Origin: CAVYGN01 sp963796325 | GTDB lineage: Bacteria; Spirochaetota; Brevinematia; Brevinematales; JAOACQ01 | Assembly: GCA_963796325.1 (NCBI GenBank) | Contig: CAWCLF010000001.1 | Span: forward strand, 1,550,001-1,614,000 | Length of the DNA stretch: 64,000 bases | Reading direction: 5' to 3' | In this document: one piece after another, positions 33,976 through 42,547 of the stretch | Numbering within the stretch: the first letter of the stretch is position 1 | Layout of the letters: every line of letters begins with the position of its first letter | Position numbers and translations under genes: made by a program | The notes under the pieces: generated by a model | Database searches by the model: none | What the model was told of the DNA's origin: nothing | What the model saw: only the letters and a program-made list of their open reading frames with translations

Positions 33976-35144
33976 AAAGAGCCAGCGGAGAATTCTCCAT
34001 TTATAACGGCGCTATAGTAACGCCCGATGAAGTCATCAGGAACGGTTCGGTAGTCGTTTCAGACGGAAAAATCCGGGAGATATCGTCAAAAAAAATAATT
34101 TCATCCTTTAAATCGATCGATGCGGCGGGAAATTATGTCATGCCCGGGTTCATAGACATGCACAGCGATATTATTGAAAGGGAAATCGAAGCCAGGCCGG
34201 GCACTTTCCTGGCCACGAATATTGCCCTGCTTGAATTGGATAAAAAACTCGCCGCCGCAGGGGTCACTACAATTTATCACTCGCTGTCTTTCGCAGATGA
34301 AATAGTCATCGTGATTCGGTCCCTCGATGTAGTCGACAGCATTGTAAGAGAAATAAAACGTCTGCGCGACAGCCTTCTCATTAAAACAAGAGTACATACC
34401 AGGTATGAAATAACTTATTCAGGGGGGCTCCCCGAGATAGAGAATCTTATAAAAGACGGCCTTGTCGACCTTGTTTCGGTCATGGATCACAGTCCCGGCC
34501 AGGGCCAGTTTAAAACCGAAGAACAGATAAGGGGATATTACGGAGACCGCTTCGGGGTGGATAAAAAATCTATAATGAACCTGATAGAGAGGCGGCTGCA
34601 GCTCAGGGAAAGAGTGGGCATTGACAATGCCCTTAAGATGATGGAAACGGCCAAAAGCTACAATATTCCCGTTGCAAGCCATGACGACGATACAAGGGAA
34701 AAGGTTAATTTTATAAAAAAGCATGGGGTTAAGATCACGGAATTTCCGGTAAGCATGGATGCAGTCGAAGAGGCATCCGCAGGGGAAATAGCTATAGCCC
34801 TGGGTTCTCCCAATATCCTGAGAGGCTATTCGCATAACAAGAATTTGAGTTCAAGGGACCTGCTGAAGAGCGGATACGGGGATATAGTATGTTCCGATTA
34901 CATACCGGCCACTCTGATGCATGCCCTGTTTGCAATCAAGGAGCTGGGGATCAAATCTCTTCATGAAGCCTGCAGGCTATTCAGCTTCAACCCTGCTAAA
35001 TACCTGGGACTATCGGGCGAAAGCGGCTCGATTCAGACCGGCCTTGATGCGGACCTTGTCGTTGTGGATAATAACGGCGAGGTTCCGAGGATCAGGAGAA
35101 CTTATGTAAAGGGAAGGGAGGTTTATTCGGCATGCATGGATTAG
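33972..35144 (+). CDS. phnM: Alpha-D-ribose 1-methylphosphonate 5-triphosphate diphosphatase PhnM
   Basis: A 390-residue amidohydrolase-fold enzyme that removes PPi from the triphosphoribosyl phosphonate. Metal-site motifs are PGFIDMHSDIIE near residue 58, THxRYEI-type HTRYEITY near 141, VMDHSPGQGQ near 169 and SHDDDTRE near 236. Its PPi product would feed the pyrophosphatase and PPi-phosphofructokinase coded nearby. It overlaps the following TIM-barrel gene by 13 bases. Confidence 0.94.
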   Translation: MKRASGEFSIYNGAIVTPDEVIRNGSVVVSDGKIREISSKKIISSFKSIDAAGNYVMPGFIDMHSDIIEREIEARPGTFLATNIALLELDKKLAAAGVTTIYHSLSFADEIVIVIRSLDVVDSIVREIKRLRDSLLIKTRVHTRYEITYSGGLPEIENLIKDGLVDLVSVMDHSPGQGQFKTEEQIRGYYGDRFGVDKKSIMNLIERRLQLRERVGIDNALKMMETAKSYNIPVASHDDDTREKVNFIKKHGVKITEFPVSMDAVEEASAGEIAIALGSPNILRGYSHNKNLSSRDLLKSGYGDIVCSDYIPATLMHALFAIKELGIKSLHEACRLFSFNPAKYLGLSGESGSIQTGLDADLVVVDNNGEVPRIRRTYVKGREVYSACMD

Positions 35145-36085
35145 GCATACGCGTTATGGGCGTCCAGCTGGATAACAGGAAGGATGAATTTGTAAGGACA
35201 TTAAGGTTCCTGGAGGATACCGGTTTCGATTCGATAGAACTCTCCACCGACGATTTTGACGTGATCAGGACAGGAGAGCTTGATGTAAAAATAACCGATA
35301 CCCTGAAAAATATTCTGAAGACTTTCCATTTTCGCATCAGCGTCCATGTGCCGCTCCTTCTGAATTTATTCAACCGCGATTATCCCGACCTTCACCTGGC
35401 GGTGCTTGAAAGGTGCCTTGAATTTACCGATATAATAGGCGCCGATCTTCTGGTCTACCATCCTGGAAGATATGTCGATAACAGCGAATTTTCCCGGATC
35501 GGAAAGGATAAGTACAGCGACAGCGATAAAGAGAGGCTAAAAAAACATGAAATAAAAGCAGTCGGTTCCCTGTCGGAAAGGTTCCCCGGAATAACCATAG
35601 CCTTCGAGAACCTGAGATCCTACATCGATCATTCCCCGTACAGTTATGCCGAATACCCGCAGGAGCTGGCCCGGCAGGTAAAGGCTGCAGGCAGGAAAAA
35701 TGTCGGCATGATGATCGATACAGGCCACCTTATGCTGGCGGCAAATTACCTGGGATTCGATCCCCTGGAAAGCGTATATTCATCGGGGCTCTTCCCCGTG
35801 CATTTTCATATTAACGATAATCATGGAATTCCTACCTATTATACTGAAAAAGATAAAAAGGGGCAGCTGCCTTTCGGCAGGGGAGACGAGCATATTGCGC
35901 CCGGACTCGGGATTTTTCCATTCGAGAAATTTCTTGGAAGCTTCCAGTCTTTCAGCGGAAGGTATATTATCGAATTGACCAACCGCTATTTTTACAGATC
36001 GAAAATTGAAGAATCTTATGAATTCGTCATGAAGATCCTGAAAAATATCAGGAAAAAACGGGATAAGGCGCCTGCCGATGAGTGA
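35132..36085 (+). CDS. Sugar phosphate isomerase/epimerase-like TIM-barrel protein in the phn operon
   Basis: A 317-residue AP-endonuclease-2/xylose-isomerase-like barrel. Metal-site type motifs are VYHPGRYV near 108, AFENLRS near 155, MIDTGHLML near 194 and HFHINDNHG near 225. It overlaps phnM and the 2H gene, so it is translated with the phosphonate genes. It is not PhnN (a kinase) or PhnP (a metallo-beta-lactamase). A role on ribose phosphates released by C-P lyase is inference from context only. Confidence 0.8.
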   Translation: MHGLGIRVMGVQLDNRKDEFVRTLRFLEDTGFDSIELSTDDFDVIRTGELDVKITDTLKNILKTFHFRISVHVPLLLNLFNRDYPDLHLAVLERCLEFTDIIGADLLVYHPGRYVDNSEFSRIGKDKYSDSDKERLKKHEIKAVGSLSERFPGITIAFENLRSYIDHSPYSYAEYPQELARQVKAAGRKNVGMMIDTGHLMLAANYLGFDPLESVYSSGLFPVHFHINDNHGIPTYYTEKDKKGQLPFGRGDEHIAPGLGIFPFEKFLGSFQSFSGRYIIELTNRYFYRSKIEESYEFVMKILKNIRKKRDKAPADE

Positions 36086-36662
36086 ATCCCGGCAATTGAC
36101 GGACCCCATGCGTCTTGTTATTGTGGCCATACCCGGAGGCGGAGCGTTTGAAGAGTTGTCCCGAATGATAACGATTCTGCATGATCTGACTGGTTCAAGG
36201 ACTGCAGCATCCTATCCTCCCCATATAACCCTGAGGACAGGTGCTATAGTTCCTTCCGGCGAACTTGAACGGTTCACGGACGAATTTGGGAAACACATCG
36301 AGGGTGAAAGCTCCTTCATTGTAAAAACCGAAGGCCTCAGGTCTTTTTCATACTGGGAGGAGGAGAATCAGAAACACATAATATTATATCCGGTCAGGAA
36401 ATCCCCGGAACTTGCAGGACTAAACGCAAGACTGCTGGGATATGATAAATATAAAAAAAGCAATAAGAGCTCGTACCAGCCCCATATAAGCCTTTTATAC
36501 GGCGATATCGACGGGGAAAGATTCGATGCGGCCAGGCGGTACATCGGTGAGAGACCCGAGTTATTCGGGCGCGAATTCAGATTCCGCCTCGATAATATAT
36601 CGCTTTTAAGGCAGGGGGAAGGTTTTAAATGGTCTATCTGCAGGAAATTTATTTTAAAATAA
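36078..36662 (+). CDS. 2H phosphoesterase family protein in the phn operon
   Basis: A 194-residue protein with the two catalytic His-x-Thr/Ser motifs of the 2H superfamily: PPHITL with His49 and QPHISLL with His136, about 87 residues apart. 2H enzymes open cyclic phosphates; the eukaryotic cyclic phosphodiesterase opens ADP-ribose 1'',2''-cyclic phosphate, chemically close to the C-P lyase product. Other phn operons carry a related 2H protein of unknown role. It may replace PhnP here. It overlaps the barrel gene by 8 bases. Confidence 0.82.
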   Translation: MSESRQLTDPMRLVIVAIPGGGAFEELSRMITILHDLTGSRTAASYPPHITLRTGAIVPSGELERFTDEFGKHIEGESSFIVKTEGLRSFSYWEEENQKHIILYPVRKSPELAGLNARLLGYDKYKKSNKSSYQPHISLLYGDIDGERFDAARRYIGERPELFGREFRFRLDNISLLRQGEGFKWSICRKFILK

Positions 36663-36707
36663 CCCCGGCCGCCGTACGCAGCCGGCAACTTTAATAAGGA
36701 GTTCAAA

Positions 36708-37361
36708 ATGGATTACATTGAAAGCCGGAACATGCCCGGTCAGAAAACGCCGGATAAAAAACCGATTTTATCCGGGAGTGCAATTATTTACAGATCGTAT
36801 CTGGGGGAATATACCGAAATAATGGAAAATACGAAATTCGCAGCCTCAAGCCTCGGCGATTTTTCATATATCTGTGAAAATTGCGATATCATTTATACGG
36901 ATATTGGAAAATTCTCCAATATAGCGGCTTATTGCCGGATAAATCCGGGGAACCATCCGGTCGAAAGGCCGACCCTGCATCACTTCACATACCGGAGCAG
37001 GCAATACGGATTCAGGGATGAAGATGATTCTGAATTTTTTAACTGGCGGGCCTTACAGAGGGTCAAAATAGGCCACGATACCTGGCTCGGGCATGGAGTT
37101 ATCGTAATGCCGGGAATATCCATCGGCAACGGGGCCGTGATCGGAAGCGGATCTGTCGTGACTAAAGACGTACCTGCTTATATGATAGCAGCCGGAACAC
37201 CTGCCAGGGCGATCAGGCCGAGGTTCCCTAAAGAAATCGCCTTAAAGCTTGATGAGATTTCCTGGTGGGACTGGCCTTATGATAAAATAAAGGAATGCCT
37301 TGATGATTTCAAGGATATAAGGCGGTTCCTGTCAAAGCATGGCCTTTCAAAGCAAGGTTAG
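36708..37361 (+). CDS. Phosphonate-operon hexapeptide-repeat acyltransferase
   Basis: A 217-residue left-handed beta-helix protein of the xenobiotic acetyltransferase type. Hexapeptide repeats are visible in VKIGHDTWLGHGVIVMPG and IGNGAVIGSGSVVTKDVP near 120-155, followed by GTPARAIRPRF. A subfamily of these proteins is regularly found in phn operons. It may acetylate aminophosphonates as PhnO does in E. coli, though PhnO has a different (GNAT) fold. AAGGAG precedes the ATG. It is the last gene of the operon and converges on the next gene with an 8-base gap. Confidence 0.85.
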   Translation: MDYIESRNMPGQKTPDKKPILSGSAIIYRSYLGEYTEIMENTKFAASSLGDFSYICENCDIIYTDIGKFSNIAAYCRINPGNHPVERPTLHHFTYRSRQYGFRDEDDSEFFNWRALQRVKIGHDTWLGHGVIVMPGISIGNGAVIGSGSVVTKDVPAYMIAAGTPARAIRPRFPKEIALKLDEISWWDWPYDKIKECLDDFKDIRRFLSKHGLSKQG

Positions 37362-37369
37362 GGAAGAAA

Positions 37370-38542
37370 TTACAAGTCGAGCCTGCTGTAAATATATGAA
37401 CTGAGCATATTCCTGTAATAGTCCTGCATATCGATGAATTTGATTACCGCGATATTCAATTTTCTCTTGATCAGGATCCCGTTTGTACTGATATCGTTTC
37501 CGTTTATCGTGATTTTTATATTGCTGTTCGATATTACTTCATTTTCCTTCATGTCTTCGTCGGAAACTATGCCGGTAAATTCGATCGCCATTACTTCCAT
37601 GGATATGAATTTAACCTTTCCGACTATCGTCTTATGAGTTGTCGATGAACGGACTGCAGCGATAATTCTGTCATCCTCGCCCGGTTCTATCCGTATTATA
37701 TGCCTTCTGTCGGGGTTTGCTCCTTCCCCCCATAAAAGCTTCAAAATACTCCTCTCAAAAACATCCTCGACAAAAGGTTTTACAATGATTCCCTTGATCC
37801 CTATCCTTATCATCTCCTCTAAAAAACTCCTGTCAGACGAATTTGTCCATATGATAATCTTTATAAAATTCAATTCGCTGTTCTGCCTGGTTTCTTTAAT
37901 GATATTGATGATTTCCGTAGCCCCCGGGAAACAGTCGCAGATGAAAGCGCCGAATTTTTTTGATGCGAGCTTTCCGGCGATGGCTTTCCTGTCCTGCAGG
38001 CAGAGGCATTTAATCCCGTTTTTGATCAGGGTATAGATAATCGGTTTCTGCGTCTGGCTGACAGGTTCATAGACCAGCACATTCATCCCGGTTCCGGCTG
38101 ACAAGGTATCTTTAAGCCATAAGACCGCCTTATTTTCATCGTTAAAAAGCCTTCTGGGCGGATCTTTATACTTGCTGATGTCAATAAAAAAATTCGCCAT
38201 CATCCTGGATATTCCGGATTTTATGATGATCGCAATGCATGATACCGAAACCATCGCCTCTTCGGAACCGTAATAATGCATGCTTTCCTGCGACATATCC
38301 TTGACATTGGAAGAATCGATAAGCACCGGGTATTTTTTATCCTTTGCTATCTCTTTAAAGGAGGCGATGACTTCCCTGGCGTCTTCGAGATTGTGTGTCG
38401 GATTAAAAGCCATGATCCTGATAATCCCGTCGCTGCATGACATGATAACCGCGGTGCCTGTAAAAGCAGATTCCGTAATAGTTATATTACGATCGCGGGC
38501 GTACTCTTCAATTTCAATTCCGCTCGCTCTGATGTAGGGCAT
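37370..38542 (-). CDS. Three-domain STAS-like / receiver-like / PilZ-like signalling protein
   Basis: A 390-residue soluble protein that I cannot match to a named family. Residues 30-146 resemble a STAS-like strand-helix fold with VLIDSSNVKDMS. Residues 153-270 resemble a receiver domain: Asp203 in ICDCFPG at the phospho-Asp position, Thr233 in IIWTNSS, and Lys255 in IIVKPF; the usual N-terminal acidic pair is reduced to Glu159. Residues 278-390 resemble PilZ, with RRHIIR matching RxxxR, but the D/NxSxxG motif is not intact. It may integrate phosphorylation and a nucleotide signal; function unknown. The gap to the S4 gene is 14 bases. Confidence 0.7.
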   Translation of the reverse strand: MPYIRASGIEIEEYARDRNITITESAFTGTAVIMSCSDGIIRIMAFNPTHNLEDAREVIASFKEIAKDKKYPVLIDSSNVKDMSQESMHYYGSEEAMVSVSCIAIIIKSGISRMMANFFIDISKYKDPPRRLFNDENKAVLWLKDTLSAGTGMNVLVYEPVSQTQKPIIYTLIKNGIKCLCLQDRKAIAGKLASKKFGAFICDCFPGATEIINIIKETRQNSELNFIKIIIWTNSSDRSFLEEMIRIGIKGIIVKPFVEDVFERSILKLLWGEGANPDRRHIIRIEPGEDDRIIAAVRSSTTHKTIVGKVKFISMEVMAIEFTGIVSDEDMKENEVISNSNIKITINGNDISTNGILIKRKLNIAVIKFIDMQDYYRNMLSSYIYSRLDL

Positions 38543-38556
38543 GACGTCCTTCCTTA

Positions 38557-38958
38557 TTAATCCCCGTACTTGAACTTATTGATAGAGCGTCTTTCTTTTT
38601 TATTAGGTTTGCCCTTTCTTTCGCCGCTCGATTTTTTATCCTGTCTTTCCAGAATTTTAATCATCTCTTCCATTTCGGGAGTGATCCCCGGGGACTTTAC
38701 TTCATCGTAAAATTCCTTTGCGGCAGAGCCTTTTACGGCCTTATCAGTAACAACCCTGACAGTGATCGTCCTGTAACTGGAACCCTTCCTTACAGTAAGC
38801 ACGTCGCCTGCATGCACCGGCTTCGACGGTTTTGTCCTTTCACCGTTGACCTTAACGCTGCCGCCGTCCACGGCTTCCGAAGCTTCCGACCTTTTTTTGA
38901 AGATCCTGGCGGTCTTAAGCCATTTATCGAGGCGAACCGGAGACTCTTCGCCGTTCAT
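38557..38958 (-). CDS. S4-domain RNA-binding protein (Hsp15/RqcP-like)
   Basis: A 133-residue protein. The S4 domain covers residues 8-65 with VRLDKWLKTARIFKKRSEA and GSVKVNGERTKPSKPVHAGD. The basic C-terminal tail (RKGKPNKKERRSINKF) resembles HslR/Hsp15, which binds 50S subunits carrying stalled nascent chains. It is upstream of the STAS/receiver/PilZ-like gene on the same strand; a direct link is not evident. Confidence 0.88.
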   Translation of the reverse strand: MNGEESPVRLDKWLKTARIFKKRSEASEAVDGGSVKVNGERTKPSKPVHAGDVLTVRKGSSYRTITVRVVTDKAVKGSAAKEFYDEVKSPGITPEMEEMIKILERQDKKSSGERKGKPNKKERRSINKFKYGD

Positions 38959-39138
38959 CGCTACCTCGCTGAAAAATATATTTACAAAGAATTTTATAAT
39001 ACAGGAAGTTTAATGTCAAAAGATGGACGGCCTCCCACGGCCGTATTACTTGATTTTAATACCCGCTTTATATATCATAATATATATAAAATCCATGCCG
39101 GTTTTCGGCCGCTTCAATCTAAACCATGAAAGGCGGAT

Positions 39139-40455
39139 ATGTTTAAGAATATTCTCAAGAATGCCACTCCGGCTCTTGTTATCATACCCCTCATTTTAAC
39201 GCTCATAGGACTTGTGTTTATTTTCAGTTCCGATATAAACGCCAACGGAACGAATAACGGCCTTTACCTTAAACAGATAATCTGGGTTATAATAGGGATC
39301 ATGATCGCTTACTTTATAATCAACATCGATTACTTTATCCTGGTTGAAACATCCCTTTATTATTACCTGGCGGGATTGATACTCCTTATAATTACTCTTG
39401 TAATAGGAAAGAATATAAGGGGACATAAAAGCTGGATGGGTTTTGTCGGACTTGGGATAGAACCTTCCGAAATCATGAAGGTCTGCTATATACTGTTTTT
39501 CGCCAAATACCTTGCAAACGCTCCAATCATGGAAAAAAAGGCGCAGGTATTCTTCAGTTCTCTCGGCATCCTTGCGGCTCCTCTTCTGCTGATACTCCTT
39601 CAGCCGGATTTCGCCACTTCGGGTGTATATGTAGTAATATTCCTGGTGATGGCATACCTGGGTATGGCAGACACCATATATATCAGGTATATATTGATTA
39701 CAGGCGGTGCAACCATACTTATCTTCCTATCGGAAGGTTTCTACAAGGCTTACCTGATAAACGGAGGGAGCGCCAACCCGATAATAGAAACCGTCCTCTC
39801 AGCCGGTACATTCTTTGTTATAGCCATAGTCATGTTCCTGTACTCGCTTATCATCATAATCATCGAGTTTTTCCAATCCATGAAAATCTCAAAAAAGATC
39901 CTGCCGATTACGACGATTGTCGGGGTAAGCTGCCTTATCCTGGCGATTTCTTTCAGGATCTTCAAGCCTTATATGTGGAACAGAATCATGATAATGATCA
40001 GCCCTGAATTCGATAAGTCCGGCGCCGGATATAATATTATACAGTCGAAGATTGCGATCGGATCGGGAGGTTTCTTCGGGAGGGGGCTATTCCAGGGAAC
40101 TCAGAATATACTGGGCTTCCTGCCTGAAAAGAGCACAGATTTTATTTATTCCATTATCTGCGAAGAACTCGGATTTATCGGAGGATTTCTTATCCTGATA
40201 CTTTTCGGGATTTATTTATATTACATATCGAGAACAATCCAGAATGCAAAAGATAAGGAGGGCATGCTTGTAGCAAGCGGAATTCTCGCAATGCTCTTCA
40301 TACATCTGTTTATTAACGTGGGGATGACGCTGGGCCTCATTCCTGTGGCCGGCATACCCCTGCCTTTCATCAGTTACGGCGGCTCGAGCTATCTGGGTTT
40401 CATAGCGGCCGCTGCTCTTATCCTCAATATTAACATCCGCCGGTTCGTACATTAA
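39139..40455 (+). CDS. RodA/FtsW/SpoVE (SEDS) peptidoglycan polymerase
   Basis: A 438-residue inner-membrane protein with about ten helices. SEDS motifs are present: GHKSWMGFVGLGIEPSE near 95-111, FLPEKSTDFIYSIICEELG with the catalytic-type Asp near 333, and PLPFISYGGSSYLGF near 411-425. It polymerises lipid II for the wall, as RodA (elongation) or FtsW (division). No PBP, mre or fts gene is near to decide between the two; the general pattern looks RodA-like. A weak AAAGGCGG site precedes the ATG. Confidence 0.85.
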   Translation: MFKNILKNATPALVIIPLILTLIGLVFIFSSDINANGTNNGLYLKQIIWVIIGIMIAYFIINIDYFILVETSLYYYLAGLILLIITLVIGKNIRGHKSWMGFVGLGIEPSEIMKVCYILFFAKYLANAPIMEKKAQVFFSSLGILAAPLLLILLQPDFATSGVYVVIFLVMAYLGMADTIYIRYILITGGATILIFLSEGFYKAYLINGGSANPIIETVLSAGTFFVIAIVMFLYSLIIIIIEFFQSMKISKKILPITTIVGVSCLILAISFRIFKPYMWNRIMIMISPEFDKSGAGYNIIQSKIAIGSGGFFGRGLFQGTQNILGFLPEKSTDFIYSIICEELGFIGGFLILILFGIYLYYISRTIQNAKDKEGMLVASGILAMLFIHLFINVGMTLGLIPVAGIPLPFISYGGSSYLGFIAAAALILNINIRRFVH

Positions 40456-40571
40456 ACGTTTCTTATCCATGCTTGACGATATCGCTCGTGCTTTTTAAAT
40501 TTATTGAAATGTTACTGTATTTGCTGCTGCCTTTCAGGCAATCGTCACAAGTATTACTTTAGGAGGGTAAA

Positions 40572-41267
40572 ATGAAAAACTGTCTTGCGGTTTCAACTTT
40601 TTTGATTGTTTTGTCAGCTCTATGCTGCGGAATTAACGGAGGCTATTCGTATGCCTACAATCCCTCGACCGAAATTTTAGACACAGGCACATTCGGCATC
40701 ACTCCGTACATTTTTGCGCCTTCTTTTAACCCGCTCAATATGGGATCTGACATTGAATTGGAATACGGCATATTTTCAAATGCCGATATAACGGTAGATG
40801 CGGCCGACCTGACATTCGCCCCCGCTTTTTCCTATAATTTTTCCTGGGTCATGCTTCGTTACGATTTCGGTTTTAACAATATCGCAGCCCTTGAAGCCAG
40901 CCAGTATTTAGTAAGCCCTCAATACCATTTCTTCTGGGAAAATAATAAATGGGCTTTTGAACTGAATATCCTCGCCGAGTTTACATATACGAATTTCAGC
41001 GCACCGGTTTTCGGGGCTTATGCCGCGCCTGTATATAAAATAACCAAAGATATATTCGTCTACCTCGAACTCGATCCGTTCTACACGGTCGGCCAGGGAT
41101 TTTCGCTTGCGGTTCTTCCCGGCGTCTGGTTCTGGCTGGGAGACTTCGGGCAGATTTCGCTGGCGGTGACTTTATCCGATGTCACGGGAACATTTACTCC
41201 CGGCGCAGCGCTCTGGTACACGTTAACCTTCAATCTATCGGGTAAAAAAGCCGCGGATGAATATTGA
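40572..41267 (+). CDS. Exported protein, outer-membrane beta-barrel candidate
   Basis: A 231-residue protein with a signal peptide of about 27 residues ending near YSYA. The mature part is rich in Phe, Tyr and Trp with alternating polar and non-polar strands, as in small outer-membrane barrels, and it ends in a strand with aromatic residues (LWYTLTFNL), though a short polar tail follows. TTTAGGAGGG gives a strong ribosome site. I recognise no family; the role is unknown. Confidence 0.6.
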   Translation: MKNCLAVSTFLIVLSALCCGINGGYSYAYNPSTEILDTGTFGITPYIFAPSFNPLNMGSDIELEYGIFSNADITVDAADLTFAPAFSYNFSWVMLRYDFGFNNIAALEASQYLVSPQYHFFWENNKWAFELNILAEFTYTNFSAPVFGAYAAPVYKITKDIFVYLELDPFYTVGQGFSLAVLPGVWFWLGDFGQISLAVTLSDVTGTFTPGAALWYTLTFNLSGKKAADEY

Positions 41268-41306
41268 ACGCTGGAAATTTTATCCGCGAATTTGGGAAAG
41301 CGTATA

Positions 41307-41729
41307 TCAGCGGATATTCATGCAGTCCCGGCAGAACCCGTAAATCTCGAGCCTGTGTCCGGTTGCTGAAAATCCTTCGGTGTTTTTTAAAATTGCAAAT
41401 TCCCTTTCGCCGATCGGGCAGTCTTCAATCGATATTATCCTTCGGCATCCGACACAGACAGCATAGTGCCAGTGTCCTTCCCTTCCTATTTCAAACCTCG
41501 CTTTACCGTCATCGAAAAGATTTGTTTTAATAACCAATCCCTTTTCGCATAGCGCTTCGAAAATCCTGTAAATCGTCGAAAGGCAAAGGGAGGGGTTTTT
41601 TGCCTTGAGTTTAAGAAACACCTCTGTTACAGTGAGCGGTCCTGACGATTTTTCGAGGACTTCGAGTATCGATCTCCTGTGTTTTGTATTGCGCAATCCC
41701 CGGCCCGACAGGATGTTATCCGTCTTCAA
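41307..41729 (-). CDS. Fur-family metalloregulator (Zur-like)
   Basis: A 140-residue repressor. The winged helix covers residues 10-80 (STIYRIFEALCEKGLV is the recognition region). The C-terminal dimer domain has structural-zinc cysteines CVGC and CRDC, and HWHYAVC metal-ligand histidines. It starts with TTG at 41729, overlapping the znuB stop, so it is translated as part of znuCB-regulator. Location with a zinc/manganese ABC system argues for Zur (or Mur) rather than Fur. The ATGCAAA-N3-TTTGCAT operators in the divergent region are its probable sites. Confidence 0.86.
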   Translation of the reverse strand: MKTDNILSGRGLRNTKHRRSILEVLEKSSGPLTVTEVFLKLKAKNPSLCLSTIYRIFEALCEKGLVIKTNLFDDGKARFEIGREGHWHYAVCVGCRRIISIEDCPIGEREFAILKNTEGFSATGHRLEIYGFCRDCMNIR

Positions 41730-42547
41730 AGCCCGCCGCCTTTTAAAGCGTTACGCCTGTTTTTAAATAAAATCAAGCCTATGAGGGAGATCACGCTGAC
41801 AAGTATAATCGTACCGCCGGGCTTGAAGTCCAGATAGAATGAGATGAACAAACCGGTCAGGGTGAATAAAAGAGCGAAAATAATTGATATAATAACTGTC
41901 GCTTTATAGCTTTTCGAGATCTGCATGGCGCAGGCGACCGGCAATACCAGAAGAGATGAAATTATGAGGGTACCGACTACACGGGAAGAAACGGAAACCG
42001 TTATTGCAGTTATCATAATAAAGATTAAATTGATCGTTTTTACCGGAATTCCAGCCAGCCTTGCAGATTCCTCGTCAAAGGTTATATAGAAAAGCTCCTT
42101 GTAAAGAAAAATAAATACAAGGAGAACCAATAAGCATAGAATAACGATCATATACAGCTCGAAATCGCTGATAGCCACGATGCTTCCGAAGAGGAAACTG
42201 TTGAAGGAGGCGGTATTTTTAACGAAACCGGATAAAACGCCTGCAAGTCCGATCCCGGTCGACATTATAACCGCTATGGATATTTCCGAGTATCGCGGAA
42301 AAGCCCGCCTGATCCCCTCTATGCTGAAAGCCGCAATGACCGTCAGGAAAACGGCGCCCATAACCGGATTTATACCGAGAATAAGGCCGGCAACAACTCC
42401 TGCCAGGGAAACATGTGAAAGAGAATCGCCGATCATCGAGAGCCTTTTGAGCACGACAACAACGCCTATGCAGGGGGATACCAGGGCTATAAGAGAGCCG
42501 ACGACAAGAGCCTTGATCATAAAACCGTAACTGAAGATATCAGGCAT
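41726..42547 (-). CDS. znuB: Zinc/manganese ABC transporter permease
   Basis: A 273-residue ABC-3 type permease with about eight helices. DSLSHVSLAGVVAGLILG near 40-57 is the family signature that contacts the ATPase. ATG 42547 has GGAGGGG just before it and overlaps the znuC stop by 8 bases; a longer frame to 42583 is not supported. It forms the transporter with ZnuC and the divergently coded ZnuA. Confidence 0.9.
   Translation of the reverse strand: MPDIFSYGFMIKALVVGSLIALVSPCIGVVVVLKRLSMIGDSLSHVSLAGVVAGLILGINPVMGAVFLTVIAAFSIEGIRRAFPRYSEISIAVIMSTGIGLAGVLSGFVKNTASFNSFLFGSIVAISDFELYMIVILCLLVLLVFIFLYKELFYITFDEESARLAGIPVKTINLIFIMITAITVSVSSRVVGTLIISSLLVLPVACAMQISKSYKATVIISIIFALLFTLTGLFISFYLDFKPGGTIILVSVISLIGLILFKNRRNALKGGGL

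Noticed and set aside
39028..39060. Third copy of the dispersed element (hairpin ACGGCC/GGCCGT)
   Set aside because: Only a short G+C-rich stem is shared; the flanking blocks do not align.
41281..41316. Inverted repeat TATCCGC/GCGGATA as a terminator between convergent genes
   Set aside because: The loop is 22 bases, there is no T-run, and one arm is inside the regulator coding region.
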